Origin: Plutella xylostella
Lineage: Eukaryota; Arthropoda; Insecta; Lepidoptera; Plutellidae
Length of the DNA: 64,000 nucleotides
Direction: 5' to 3'
Assembly: GCF_932276165.1 (NCBI RefSeq)
Contig: NC_063997.1
Location: 11,480,001-11,544,000, forward strand
Shown here in pieces: positions 35,701 to 47,300 of the stretch. The position numbers and the translations under genes are program-made. How positions within the stretch are numbered: the first letter of the stretch is position 1; every line of letters starts with the position of its first letter. Below the pieces are notes generated by a model. The model ran no database searches. It was not told the DNA's origin and saw only the letters and a program-made list of their open reading frames with translations.

Positions 35701-37661
35701 TACTGGACTAGAGTGTAGTGTAAGAGTTTTTCATAGACGGGGTATGGTTAGAAATATCGATAGAATTAGTAATCAGGTCGAAATATAGCATGAGATAAAG
35801 GGGGGTGCCCTTCGATATATTATACCTTCTAGCTATTTGAAATGATGTGTTCAGAGTTACGCGCTGCAATCAGTTAGCTGCAGAACAGCATTGTCCAAAT
35901 ACTGCTAAAGAAATATAGAAAGAAATCCCTTGTATTATATTGCAGTAAAAACCAACCTCATTCTCGATATTGAGCAGCCAGCCATCAAACTTCATGAGCT
36001 TGGCGATGGCGACCAGCGCGCTGGCGAACTGCCGCCACTCGCCGCCCGCCAGCAGCCGCGCCCACAGCGCCGCGCCGCCGCCCCACTCCGTGATCACCGT
36101 GCCTGGGGGAGCGACGCTTAGGGTGAGGCCAGACGAGCGTAATTTTGTAAGTTGTCAGTCGCGTATTCTGATCCGCGGGGACGAGGGGGCGGGACATTAC
36201 TCGCTCTCCTCGTCCCCGCGCACATGTTTCTGCCGGAACATAATAATAAGCTCACGACTCTCATGACTGTTATCACCGAAGGGGTAGTTAGAGGACTCAC
36301 AAGTGAGCCACCCGCTTTTCGCTGTAAGTACATTTTATACTCACGTAAGGATTCGTACCCACAGCCATTGATAAGCCACTCGAAAATGCTCGAACCTTTG
36401 TAAACTTCCTCTAATTTATCTATAGCTACGTATAGGATCATTAGAGCATTTATAGTGAAACCCGCTACCGTTGTGGTTTGTTGATGTCTCTTGGTTGAAC
36501 ATTGAACTTTGCATTTGAATTCCCACGAAAAAACCTATTCAGGAAATTGATGCATCCATCACGTTATATATTTAGGTAGATCCTTCTAAGATCTCGATTA
36601 ATAATAAGTACATACCTAGGTATTAGGTACTAGACTACAAGATCGAGATGAGTGGCATAGACTGAAGATAAGATAAGAAGTGGCTAAGAAGATAGCAGGT
36701 AATAGTGGCGTGTGTATGTACCGATGACCTTGACCCCGTGCCGGTGCGCGGCGTTGATCCAGCCCAGCGGCGGCACGGTGACGAGGTGGTGGCTGAAGTA
36801 GCAGAACACGTCCACGCCAGCCCAGTGCACCAGCGAGTAGGCGTCCGCGCCGCGCGTCCCAGAGATAAAGCTACAACAGTGCAACACGATAACGATAGGG
36901 ACATAGAAAGGATGTACCTTTGTGTTGGACAGATATCTGTGTATAAGTAGGTAGTTTACCCTAATAGCTGCATGGTTGATTGGTATATAATGGTTAACTA
37001 ATGAACAAGTAATGCACGAAAGGTTCTATGATAAGGTAAAAGGAGTAGATATAGCAGCAATGTACTGCATGAAAAGAAGCTACGGTGACTTAGGTAGGTA
37101 AGTACTGTTTTCTGGTTTTCTCAGTAAATCTTCTTCAAGAAGTAGTTAAGTTTGTAAATGTGGTTGCCTAGCCGGGAATCGAACCCGTTCCGGGCCTCAG
37201 GCTCAGCACAACAGTCAACTTAGTTAGTGCTATGCACACCGTCAACCCTTGACCACTTTAATGTTGGTACAGTATAATGTAAGTACCTAACTATTTATCT
37301 ACTTATTCAGAAAGTCCTTGAATACTATAAGTACGAAAAATTACCTGTCGTCATGATATCCGTTGGCCATATCGTGGCAAACCAAAGTCTTCGGGAGATT
37401 TCCCTTCACTTCACGGCTGACCATTTCCGCTTCCGGCTGGAAGTGACAAAAAGCCGGCGGCGTTTCCGCTGTCATCACTGCTGAATCTTCAGCGGACTGG
37501 TTTCCACTTTCACAAATACTTGCATTGACTATCGCGTACTCGCTGTGGGGAACTAATTCCTCACAAAGTGAACGCCAGGGTGGAGGATTCTGAAGAAATT
37601 CCATTATTTCGCTATACGATGTTATCGGCCTACAAATCAATTCATTTATCGGTATAGCCAT
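32723..37661 (-). CDS. ENGase: cytosolic endo-beta-N-acetylglucosaminidase (GH85)
   Basis: Exons in coding order: 37345-37661, 36722-36870, 35957-36102, 35376-35524, 34905-35070, 34316-34588, 33088-33908 and 32780-32888; every junction keeps phase (710 codons). The frame then stays open through a poor donor (GTACCA) for 18 codons to a TGA at 32723, giving 728 residues. ENGase cleaves the chitobiose core of free or misfolded N-glycans in the cytosol. GH85 evidence: VHWAGVDVFCYFSHH, the catalytic NIE motif (N200, E202 in GWLLNIENE), CDGIFTNYSW, VYVGIDVWGR and APAWT, then the C-terminal SEPWFNLRGMQYQPN block. No signal peptide is present, consistent with a cytosolic enzyme. The true 3' end may instead be a small exon further downstream. 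It diverges from the GalNAc transferase gene. Confidence 0.93.
37160..37255 (-). repeat. tRNA-derived SINE fragment
   Basis: On the minus strand the sequence contains GGGTTCGATTCCC (box B / T-arm) near 37175-37190, preceded by a degenerate tRNA-like body. No acceptor stem or anticodon arm can be paired, so it is not a tRNA gene. It lies in intron 1 of ENGase. Confidence 0.55.
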
Positions 37662-38396
37662 AATAAGATTTTATGATAGTCTTCCGTTTTATTACGTAGT
37701 GATTATTATAGATAAAAAATTACAATTCTTCACATTAACAATATTAAATCTAGGACTCGTTTATTTTAACTAAAAGTCTTTGATTTGATTGTTTACAAAA
37801 TATCTTTATGACACCTGTGACAAACTGACAGAAAAATCAGCTGTTTCCGGCAACAGTAGAGATGTCCTACTGCTTGCCTACTGCTTCAGTAAAAAAAACT
37901 AAAATGATGATCACAATTTTAAAATATTTTCACGCGTCGCGCTCGGGCTAGCGAGTAAAATAGAACTGAGTATATTGAAGTATGTATCTTCGTCTCTTTA
38001 CTGCTGTCTGTGATTCACAATATCGTATCACAATGTTAGCATCGCAAGCTTGCTCCATTGTTCCAAGGAAATATTTCCACAGATTATCTTAAATCTTATA
38101 TATTTTGAATGTTGACGTTTGGCTTTTTTATTTTTATTTAAAAAACATTCTTGGCGCTGAGGATTTGTTTACATTAAATAAATACATGGAAATTAAATTA
38201 TTTCACGCATAATAATCCCAATTCTACGTGCTATTAATTGAATTTTTAAATACCATTAACATTGAAATAAGCTGCGGCATTTTTAAGTAGGTAAACAACA
38301 AGCGATTTGGTTATAATAATATTCAAAATAAGACATGTCTACATTTTCAGGTCTTTTCCTGATTCATGTGAAGTGTTAGCTTGCCACAAAACTAGA
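37662..38396. promoter_or_regulatory. divergent promoter region, ENGase and GalNAc transferase
   Basis: 735 bp separate the two start codons on opposite strands. The region is AT-rich with no clear TATA box next to either start. One shared or two adjacent promoters must lie here unless untranslated first exons lie elsewhere. The interval includes CAG|G acceptor-like sequence at 38348-38352, so the transferase 5' leader may itself be spliced. Confidence 0.55.
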
Positions 38397-41300
38397 ATGG
38401 CGAAATGGTCCTGGGGTGTGTTCAGCAAGCTCCTCCAGCTCCATAACCTGGTGCGCCTGTAAGTATTAGCATATAGTCAGAAAAACTTAATAATATTTGT
38501 AGTCATGATGGATTTCTTTCTCAGAGAAACTTTATCCATTAGATAAAAATAAAAATACATATGTACCTAGTTAACTTGCGGGAGCGTCGGACGAGCTTTT
38601 TAAAAACTAAGATTAAAATTAAAAGCTTAATTATTAGCCACAAAGAGTTTTATTCGCGACTAGCTCCGATAGAGTTTGATACCGGACTGCCGAACAATGC
38701 GTCTTGCTTGTTGGTTACAAAAATGTTTACTCAGCACATCATCGTCTAAGGGGCGGATGTGCTTCTAAGAAAGCTTACTGTTTAGTCATCATAAGTGTGG
38801 GAAATCATGGTGATACAGTGTGACTACAGTGTATAACTCCTCCCCCCTTAGATGGAAGTCATCAGGAAAACTGTCTTTTCTTGATGGCTTCTTTACAAAA
38901 ACCTAATCTATATTTTATATATGTAAAACTTAATTTCTAATAAAAGCAGAGGACAGTATAGTTGTCCTACCCTAGTCATTCACTATTTCAGAAGCAAGGG
39001 TCGCGGGTCAACTGCACTTTCGTCTGAAGCGGGACTGTCTTTTTTAGCGACAAGTTGCTGACAATCACGCTTATAACATAAGGAATATAAAACTAATCTG
39101 TACTTAATACATAATACAGATAATGCGGTAATTACAATGACATAGAGCACTAGTGTTCCTAAACTGATTGATTTTGTATTAATACCACTGATAGCACTTT
39201 CACTTATTACACTTTTCTTCAGTAAATAGTTAAGGTGTTGTACCTCGTCCAGGTTGATTCCTTTCAGGTCTACAGGCTCTGCGTGCTCCTGTTCCGGGAA
39301 GTGAAGATCAGGCAGGTTTATTACGGGAATAGCCTTGTATTCAGATTGTAGAGAGTGGAACTTATGTTCATATAGCTGCATGCTCCCAACATGGATGTTA
39401 CATTGTTGCTGTAAGGTTATGACGTATGTTCCTTGGATGGGTTGGTGTGTGACGTCATTGCCGCAGGTTTGTGTAAGTACCGTTTCCTGTTTTACATATA
39501 CAATCCATGAATTTGTAGAGATACGTTGGATTTTCACCTTTTCAGATTCTATACGGCGTGGTGAGCAGTGGGATAACTCAGTGTTATACTTCATTAGTTG
39601 TTCGATACAGCTTTCTTCGAGATAGGGTATTAATTCGTTTTCAGTGCAGAGGTATTCGTCGGCAGTTATCTCCTTACACGGTCGGGCTAATGGGCGGTAC
39701 GTTGTTCCTTCGACGATGAGGAAGGGAAAGTCAGGGATTACAATAATTGTTTGGGAATTTTTGGAAATAGGTAGTGGAAATAATTTAAAGTAATTGTAAG
39801 AGCTATTACTAGTAAGTGGAACTTCTATAATGAACATAATTTGATCCTGTTTCATATATGATTTTACCGACAATGTTTCCTCTATATTGATTATGTTTTC
39901 CTCGTTTACAGAGTACATTAAACTGTTATGTTTATTAATAAATTTTAATACATTTGATAGTTCTATGGGGTTAATTATAGACTTATGCAATACTTCCAAC
40001 TTGCCAAAAGCTAAAGCTGTCTCAATTTCGCTTAATTTAATATACAATGTTCTAAAATTAGTTATGAATAGGTTAAGTAATCCAAGTACATAGGTAGAGT
40101 ATATCGCGTTATTTTCTTTAGTTGAAATATCCTTGACCATCTTTTCAACCCTGCTTAGTCGCTCTTTCATGATTATGGTATTGTTATTTATAGTAACGGT
40201 AGAGTTAAGAAAATGATCCATTATTTCAGAAATTAAGGTAATTTTGTTCGATATGGCTTGTTCTCTATTACGTATTTCGCTAATCAATTTATCATAACGA
40301 ACTGCATCTTCATGATCGAGATTTCCACTAATAACTTTTATGAAGGAGCCCAGTGGATTAAGAATACCACGTTTAATTCTCTTAATAGGTACTAGCTGCT
40401 GGTATTTTTCAATAACTTCGTCACGTAAGTATTCCACATGTGTCTTTAATCCAATAAACTCATTCTTGAAGGGTTTGTCCGTATTTAACATTTTACTAAA
40501 TTCAGAGTATTTTTGTAAATTGAATGAGATATCTCTACTTATTCCGTCTAATGCTATGGTTTTAACTATTGACCACTTATCTTGTTGTAAGAATGCTGTG
40601 CCTAACTTAACCGGTAAGATTCCAGGATTTTTCTCAATTTTTACTAGTTGAAGGGCCTGGTTGGGGAGAACTGTTGTCGTCCATACGAGGAGAACGACGC
40701 GCCACCTGTGGAGGACGTTTAATATTTTTAATTGGGACTTTTGTCTTTCGATCTTTGATGTCTATAGGAACTATATTTCGTTCAACCGGTCCGCTAACTA
40801 TCGCCTTTTGGTACCTAGGTTTGTCTTTTGATTGTCGTTTATTTACTGGCTTGGCAAAGGCTGTTTGTCTTAAGGATAATTTCGGTGAAGTTTCACCGCC
40901 TCGTTTTTCTTTGGTCTTTTCTTTGGAAAGTTGCATTTTCTCGGCTAAATGTTGGTATAGTGTCTGAGTTCGTTTTTTGTGGTCCTTAATTAGCTGTTGT
41001 TTGTAATTTTTGTCAAAGTCGGTATTAAATGTGGAATTTAACTCGGTATGGCCGAAAACAACTTCAAAGGGCGTTAAGTCGGTTGCACTATGTATGGTGT
41101 TGTTATAGGCCATTATTGCGTAACACATCACGGAGCTTGCGTCTGTATATTTCCTTTCATATTTGGCTAATCGGTAGATCTCTATAATTGTGGAATGAAA
41201 ACGCTCAACGATACCCATTGAGTTCGGGTTGTTGGGTGTCCCTATATGTAGCTTTATTTTGTAAAGATCCGTCAGTTCTTTAAAGAGTTCGTTATTGAAT

Positions 41301-44300
41301 TCTGTTCCGGGGTCGCAACTGATTTTTTGGGGAATTCCGTAGAAGGAGAAATACTTGATCATTGCTCTTACGACTTCCGGTGTTGATCGTGAAGGTATTT
41401 CTATGGCCTGTCCCAATTTACTAAATGCATCTACTATGGTGAGGTAATATTTTGATTCTATGCTGAAGAGATCAATAAAGATTTCTTGAAAGGGTGCATT
41501 CTGTGTTTGGGTTAATTGGAGGGTCGGCTTAATGGGTTTCCGGTCATATTTAGATACTCTACATTTTTCGCATGAATTTATTACTGCTGAAACAGTTTCA
41601 ATTAGTGAGGGTCAAAAGTATGATCGTTTAATTCTTTTAACCGTTTCAGAGATACCGCGGTGGCATGTTTTCCCTTCGTGTAGTTTCAGGATTATAGATT
41701 TTTGTTCGTTTTCGTCTTCTACATAAACTACGCGCTCTGTACATTCATAAAAATTAACTGTTCCTTGTTTGAATAGTGATATGATGATGTCAGTAAATTC
41801 CTTACGATGCTGTTTATTTTCAAAATAGATGAAGTATTTTAATTTAGGCCTGATATACGATTTCAGGAATTGTTTAGTAATATCCGGGTTACCTAATGGA
41901 AGGAAAACTTCTAGTATTTTCTGTTTGTCTCTGGATAAGTCTCTAACTTGCAATTTATTACTAAACCAACTAAATACAAGTATCTGGTTAGGCTTAGTGT
42001 CTATTGCCTCGTGTAATATCGGTATCCCATGGGATTCCATATCTATGGCGGAATGAATAGTTTCGGTGGTTGAAGACTCAGATCGTACGGGAAATTTTAT
42101 AGTTTCAGCGGTACTTTCCGCGTCCGATATAATTGTGATGGGACTAATCGTGGCTGTGCGTTCCGAATCTGATATAGTTATTGTCTTAGAATCTTTCGTG
42201 TCTCGTCGGTTCGAACAGTCGATTATTTGTTTAGTGACGTCATCGAGATAACTTTGTAATCTCTCGTCTTTGTCGCCTATGTTTACTATCATAGAGCTGT
42301 CGTCTTGTGATTGCTCACCGCCTACAGCATTGATTTGTATACGAGAAAGGGCATCGGCGTTGGTATTTTGTTTACCATTCTTATGTATGATGTTAAAGTC
42401 GAATTCCTGTAGACGCAAACGCCAGCGTGTGAGTTTACTATTCGGTTCTTTAAGTTGGTAAAGCCAAACAAGTGGTTTATGGTCCGTATAAATCTGGAAC
42501 TTATGACCATATAAATAAGGTCTAAAGTGTTTGGTTGCCCAAATGATGGCTAAGAGCTCGCGTTCGATGGCGCTGTAGCGTTTCTCGGTATCTGTCAACG
42601 TTCTACTCGCGTACGCAACGGGTCTGTCGCTGCCTATTTGTCCTTGGGATAATACGGCGCCTATGGCTACTTCAGATGCGTCTGTAGTTAGGATGAATGG
42701 CTTAGTCATGTCTGGATACTGAAGTATAGGGGCGTTAATTAATAGTTCTTTACATTTTTGGAATGACTCAACGAATTTACTGTCATGAATTATCTTTTTA
42801 CCTTTCTTTAGACATGCGGTGAGTGGTTGCGTCACTTTGGAGAAATCTTTAATAAAACGCCTATAATAGCCTATAAAGCCTAGGAAGCGCTTTATCTCTG
42901 TTTGTGTCTGTGGAATGGGATAATTAATTACTGCCTGTATTTTATCATTATTAGGTTTCAGTCCCTCTTTTGTTAATGTATGGCCTAAATACTGCACTTC
43001 CTTACGGAGAAATTCGGATTTATCTAACTGTACCTTTAGGTTAGTCTGTCTAAGTCTGTCGAATACTGCTCTTAACTTCTGAAGGTGTTCCTCCAGGCTA
43101 TTACTATAGATTAAGATATCGTCCAAATATACCAGGCAGTGAATGCCCTGCAATCCCCTCAATATGTTATCCATTGCTCTTTGGAAAGTTGCAGGCGCTG
43201 TCTTGAGACCAAAGGGCATTCTTAAGAATTCGTAGTGACTGTTCTGTGTTGAGAACGCTGTCTTTTGTCTGTCTGCTTCAGAGATCTCAAGTTGGTGGTA
43301 TCCGGATGCTAAATCAATTGAGGAAAAATAGGTGCTTTTCCCTAGTTTATCGAATAAGTCACAGATGTTTGGTAGGGGGTATTTATCATCGGTGGTAATC
43401 TCATTGAGCCTACGGTAATCGATAACCATTCGATATTTTGTTTCACCCGACGCGTCGGCCTTTTTGGGAACTAAATGTACCGGGGCACTCCACGGGGAAT
43501 GCGATTCCTGAATTACATTATCTTTCAGTAATTTTTCTACCTGCCGTTTAATTTCTTCCGCTTGCGCCGGTGCCTGCCTATACGGTTTGACGTAAATGGG
43601 GTCTTCGTTTACAGTTCTTATTTGATGCTTGACTTGATTCGTAAAAGTTAAAGGCAAGTGTTCTGTATAGAATATATCTTTATACTCCTCACAAAGACTG
43701 TAAATAGCTTGTCGTTCCGGGTCGTTTAAGTGATCTAATCTCAACTTTGAAAGGTTGTCTGTCAATATCTGGTCGACTTCGTAGTTATTTTGATTCAATA
43801 CCGTTTGGTTTAGTTCACACGTTTGATGAATATATTCATTTACTACAAAGGGTTTTGTGAAGGTTAGAATAAATTCCGTATCCAGAGTATTTTGGATTAT
43901 TGTGGTTGCAAAACCGTTTTCGCATTTAACTAAGGCGGTAGGCATTCTAACGCCATCGCAAAATTGAAGGTAGTCCATGATTGCATCACCGTTTTCAATG
44001 TTCGTGGGAATTTTTATTCTTTGCTCGCAGCGTGGAGCAACTATAATCTCGTTAAAGGGGGTGTAAATTATTGGAATATTCGCGGATTTTGTATGTAATA
44101 TATTATTTTTCATGTCTACTTGTGCGTCTAATTGTTTCAAAAGGTCACTACCAATCAGACCATCGTAGCGTCCATCGACGTCATACACATAAAATTTATG
44201 AACTTCCGAGCTATTAAATATTTGTGGTAGTGATATAACTGCAACTTCGCTATGCCGGCTAGATGCGTGAGTACTTATGACTTCAAATGGTTCGTACTGT

Positions 44301-47300
44301 TTACAGTTGTTAAAATATTCACTAGCTTTGGCTGGACTAATGAAAGAGCGAGAACTGCCCGTGTCAATCATAAATTTCGAATTAATTTCCGGAATTTCAA
44401 TATAGGGTAGTTTTAATTTAGGGGTGCAATTCAAGTTTATCACTTCCGGTTTATGGTAGAGGCCATTATCTGAAAATTTTCAATATTTTCAACATTAGTA
44501 TTTTGTTCGTTAGATTGAGCTTCACCACTGTCGTCGTTATACCCTGTGTCTTGGTCGGCTCGCTCATAATCATAACACTCTACATTATTGGGATTGGGAT
44601 CATACATTGTATTGCATTCGTCACTCTCGCATTCGTTTATATTGTACAGTTCGTTCATACGAAAACCTTGGGGCTTCGCTGGGGGCGCTGTACGCATACT
44701 TACGTCAGTGTAAGGGACTTTCTGAAAGTTTGGTTTATAGCCAAACTGCTGGGGCTGCAGATTTTGGGGTGGTCGGTAGCCAAACTGCTGTTGTGTAAAG
44801 TTGGGTTTGTATCCAAATTGGGGTGTAGCACCTAACTGTGGTCTGTACCCTAGGGGTTGTTGCTGCATTTGGGGCTTGAACCCAAATTGCTGAGGTTGAT
44901 GAGTTGATCTAAATTGATTACTTGGCGTTATACCAAATTTAAATCGGGGTTGTGATTGGGGATGTTGCTGCTGAAAGTTAGGTTTAGAATTATTATTATT
45001 CTGTGGAATTCCGAATTTAAACGTTTGTGGCAATGGTACAGCCATTGTCTGCGAAGTCAATTGTGTTGGCTGCGGTTTTGGTGGTTGAGGTACGTTATAT
45101 GGTGCTTTCATCATTTTATTTCTTGCATTATACTGATAGAGGAAATTCACTTCCTCCAGGACTATGCTTAGGGCATTTTCCAGAGAAGTGCATCCCTTAA
45201 GTCTTACGATTCTTAGTAAATCTTCGGGGAGGTTGTACAGAAATACATTCATAGATGTATTGTTATAGATTATTGTTTTCGCGCTAATTAAGTTTTCATC
45301 GGTTAATTGATTAACCTTAGCTAATAAAATTGATCGGACCTCCTGAATCCTACCACATAGTTGCAAATAAGATTCTCCTGGTTTTATTTTTAATGTTTCT
45401 AGTTCAATGGCCAAGCACTCTTCCGACCTAGGGTCGCCAAAGTGCTGGGTCAGCAGAGCCTTTAGTTCATCGTATGATTGGAAATCAGCTCTCTCGCTGA
45501 TGAGAGAAGCAGCATTACCAGTAAGTTTGCTGGTAATACTTTGCATAAGAAATTCATTACGCTCAGGGGTACCTTGGTACTTGGAAATGACATATTCACA
45601 TTTTCGCAAGAATAGGTTTAGTACATTTGTTTCGCCTGAATAAGTTGGTATTAGTTGCAGAACATCACGGGGAATGCTAGTCGCCTCAGTCATCTCGAAA
45701 ATGTGGATATGTTTCACTTATTATCTAATACACAATATATTACGATATAAAATAACACACAAGATATAGCACACAATTATAGATGAAGGGGATCGAACCC
45801 TTATTAACTTAAAACTAGCACAAGATAATATAGTTAGGTACACAATTAATTACAGTTTACAAAGTCTAGGGAATCGAACCCTATTTAAATAAAATCTGTT
45901 AACTAGGTTTTATTAAACAATGAACAAGAATTTGATTGTTCTAAAGTCACACTAATTTATGTAAAATCGAGGGAATCGAACCCTGATTTTATCTATTTAT
46001 AATAACTACTAATTACTTTAATACGAACAAGAGTTTTATTGTTCAAACTAAGCTATTTTTAATTAAAGGATCAAGAATTTGATTGTTCCACTTACTTTAC
46101 AATACACACTCAAAGAATTGGATTCGAGGAAATGGGAAAACAGAAAAGGATTTTCACTTACTGCCCCACCGTGTACTGCATGCTCGTCCTCGTTAACGAA
46201 TTTATTTGGTTCGCGGATCACCCACGTTCTTGCACACACGACAAGGGTCGTTTTGTCGCACTCAAACGTTCGTTGAAACTCGAAATCGCGGGATTTCTGA
46301 ATTTGAAGAAAGTCCGCGGCGAATAACAGCGATTTAGGGAAATCCGTACGGCTGCGCCAGTTAACTTGCGGGAGCGTCGGACGAGCTTTTTAAAAACTAA
46401 GATTAAAATTAAAAGCTTAATTATTAGCCACAAAGAGTTTTATTCGCGACTAGCTCCGATAGAGTTTGATACCGGACTGCCGAACAATGCGTCTTGCTTG
46501 TTGGTTACAAAAATGTTTACTCAGCACATCATCGTCTAAGGGGCGGATGTGCTTCTAAGAAAGCTTACTGTTTAGTCATCATAAGTGTGGGAAATCATGG
46601 TGATACAGTGTGACTACAGTGTATAACTACCTACATAATAGATGTTGACGATTATTATCCCGAAAAGGGCAAAACAAGTCACTTGCTTTCACAAGCAGTA
46701 TCACAATTTTGGAATGAGTAGAATAATTGACAATACATTTGCGGTACCCTAGGTTTTCTTTTGATGTTTAACTTTATCATAAGAGCATGTAGTATAATTC
46801 TTATTTATCCCTTGGAATGTTGAAGCACGGACCCACATGAGATACCAAATTTATTTTAAAGTGTCTGATTTCCTGCTAATCAAGCATAAAACCATTTTAC
46901 TATATTATTTATAATTTTATTTCCTCATTTTCTTTTAGATAACTTTCAATTTACTGAACAGCACAATGGTAAAGTTTATATTGAATGTTTTGAGCCCGCC
47001 TGTGACTTTCAATATCCTTGCCCAGAGTTATCAGCTTTCTTAACAGCACCAGACATCAGCAATCAACAATCTCAAGCTTATCTGACAATAACACTCAAGC
47101 CATAGACTCAAACACAAGACACCAAAATGTAACTATTATAAGTTCATATGCTTAAAGTACATAGGTAGAGCATTAACTTGGTTTCATTCTATCTATTTAT
47201 CATTTAAGTAGTTAAATTATTATATCTACTCATACCTATCAAAGTGTCTCCATGTCTACAATCTCTCCACTTAAACTATAACTAACTAGGTAGATACTTC

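Larger units (their letters stand above)
38569..46628 (-). mobile_element. TED-like errantivirus (gag-pol-env LTR retrotransposon)
   Basis: An 8,060-bp element in reverse orientation inside intron 1 of the GalNAc transferase gene. The two 270-bp LTRs are identical by eye and it is flanked by the 4-bp target duplication ACCT (38565-38568 and 46629-46632). LTR ends are AGTTA...TAACT. Internal order on the minus strand is leader, gag, pol (protease, RT, RNase H, integrase) and env, the layout of insect Errantivirus (gypsy, 17.6, TED). The LTR length and host group recall TED; a sequence comparison is needed to say more. Identical LTRs mean recent insertion. Pol is broken by an in-frame stop, so this copy could not replicate on its own. 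Confidence 0.95.

Noticed and set aside
38561..38749. 62-codon frame inside the LTR
   Set aside because: LTR sequence; the element reads from the other strand.
45786..45984. the three GGGAATCGAACCC motifs as tRNA genes or a CRISPR-like array
   Set aside because: Spacing is irregular, there are no complete tRNA folds, and they sit in a retroelement leader; they are reported instead as T-arm-like repeats.
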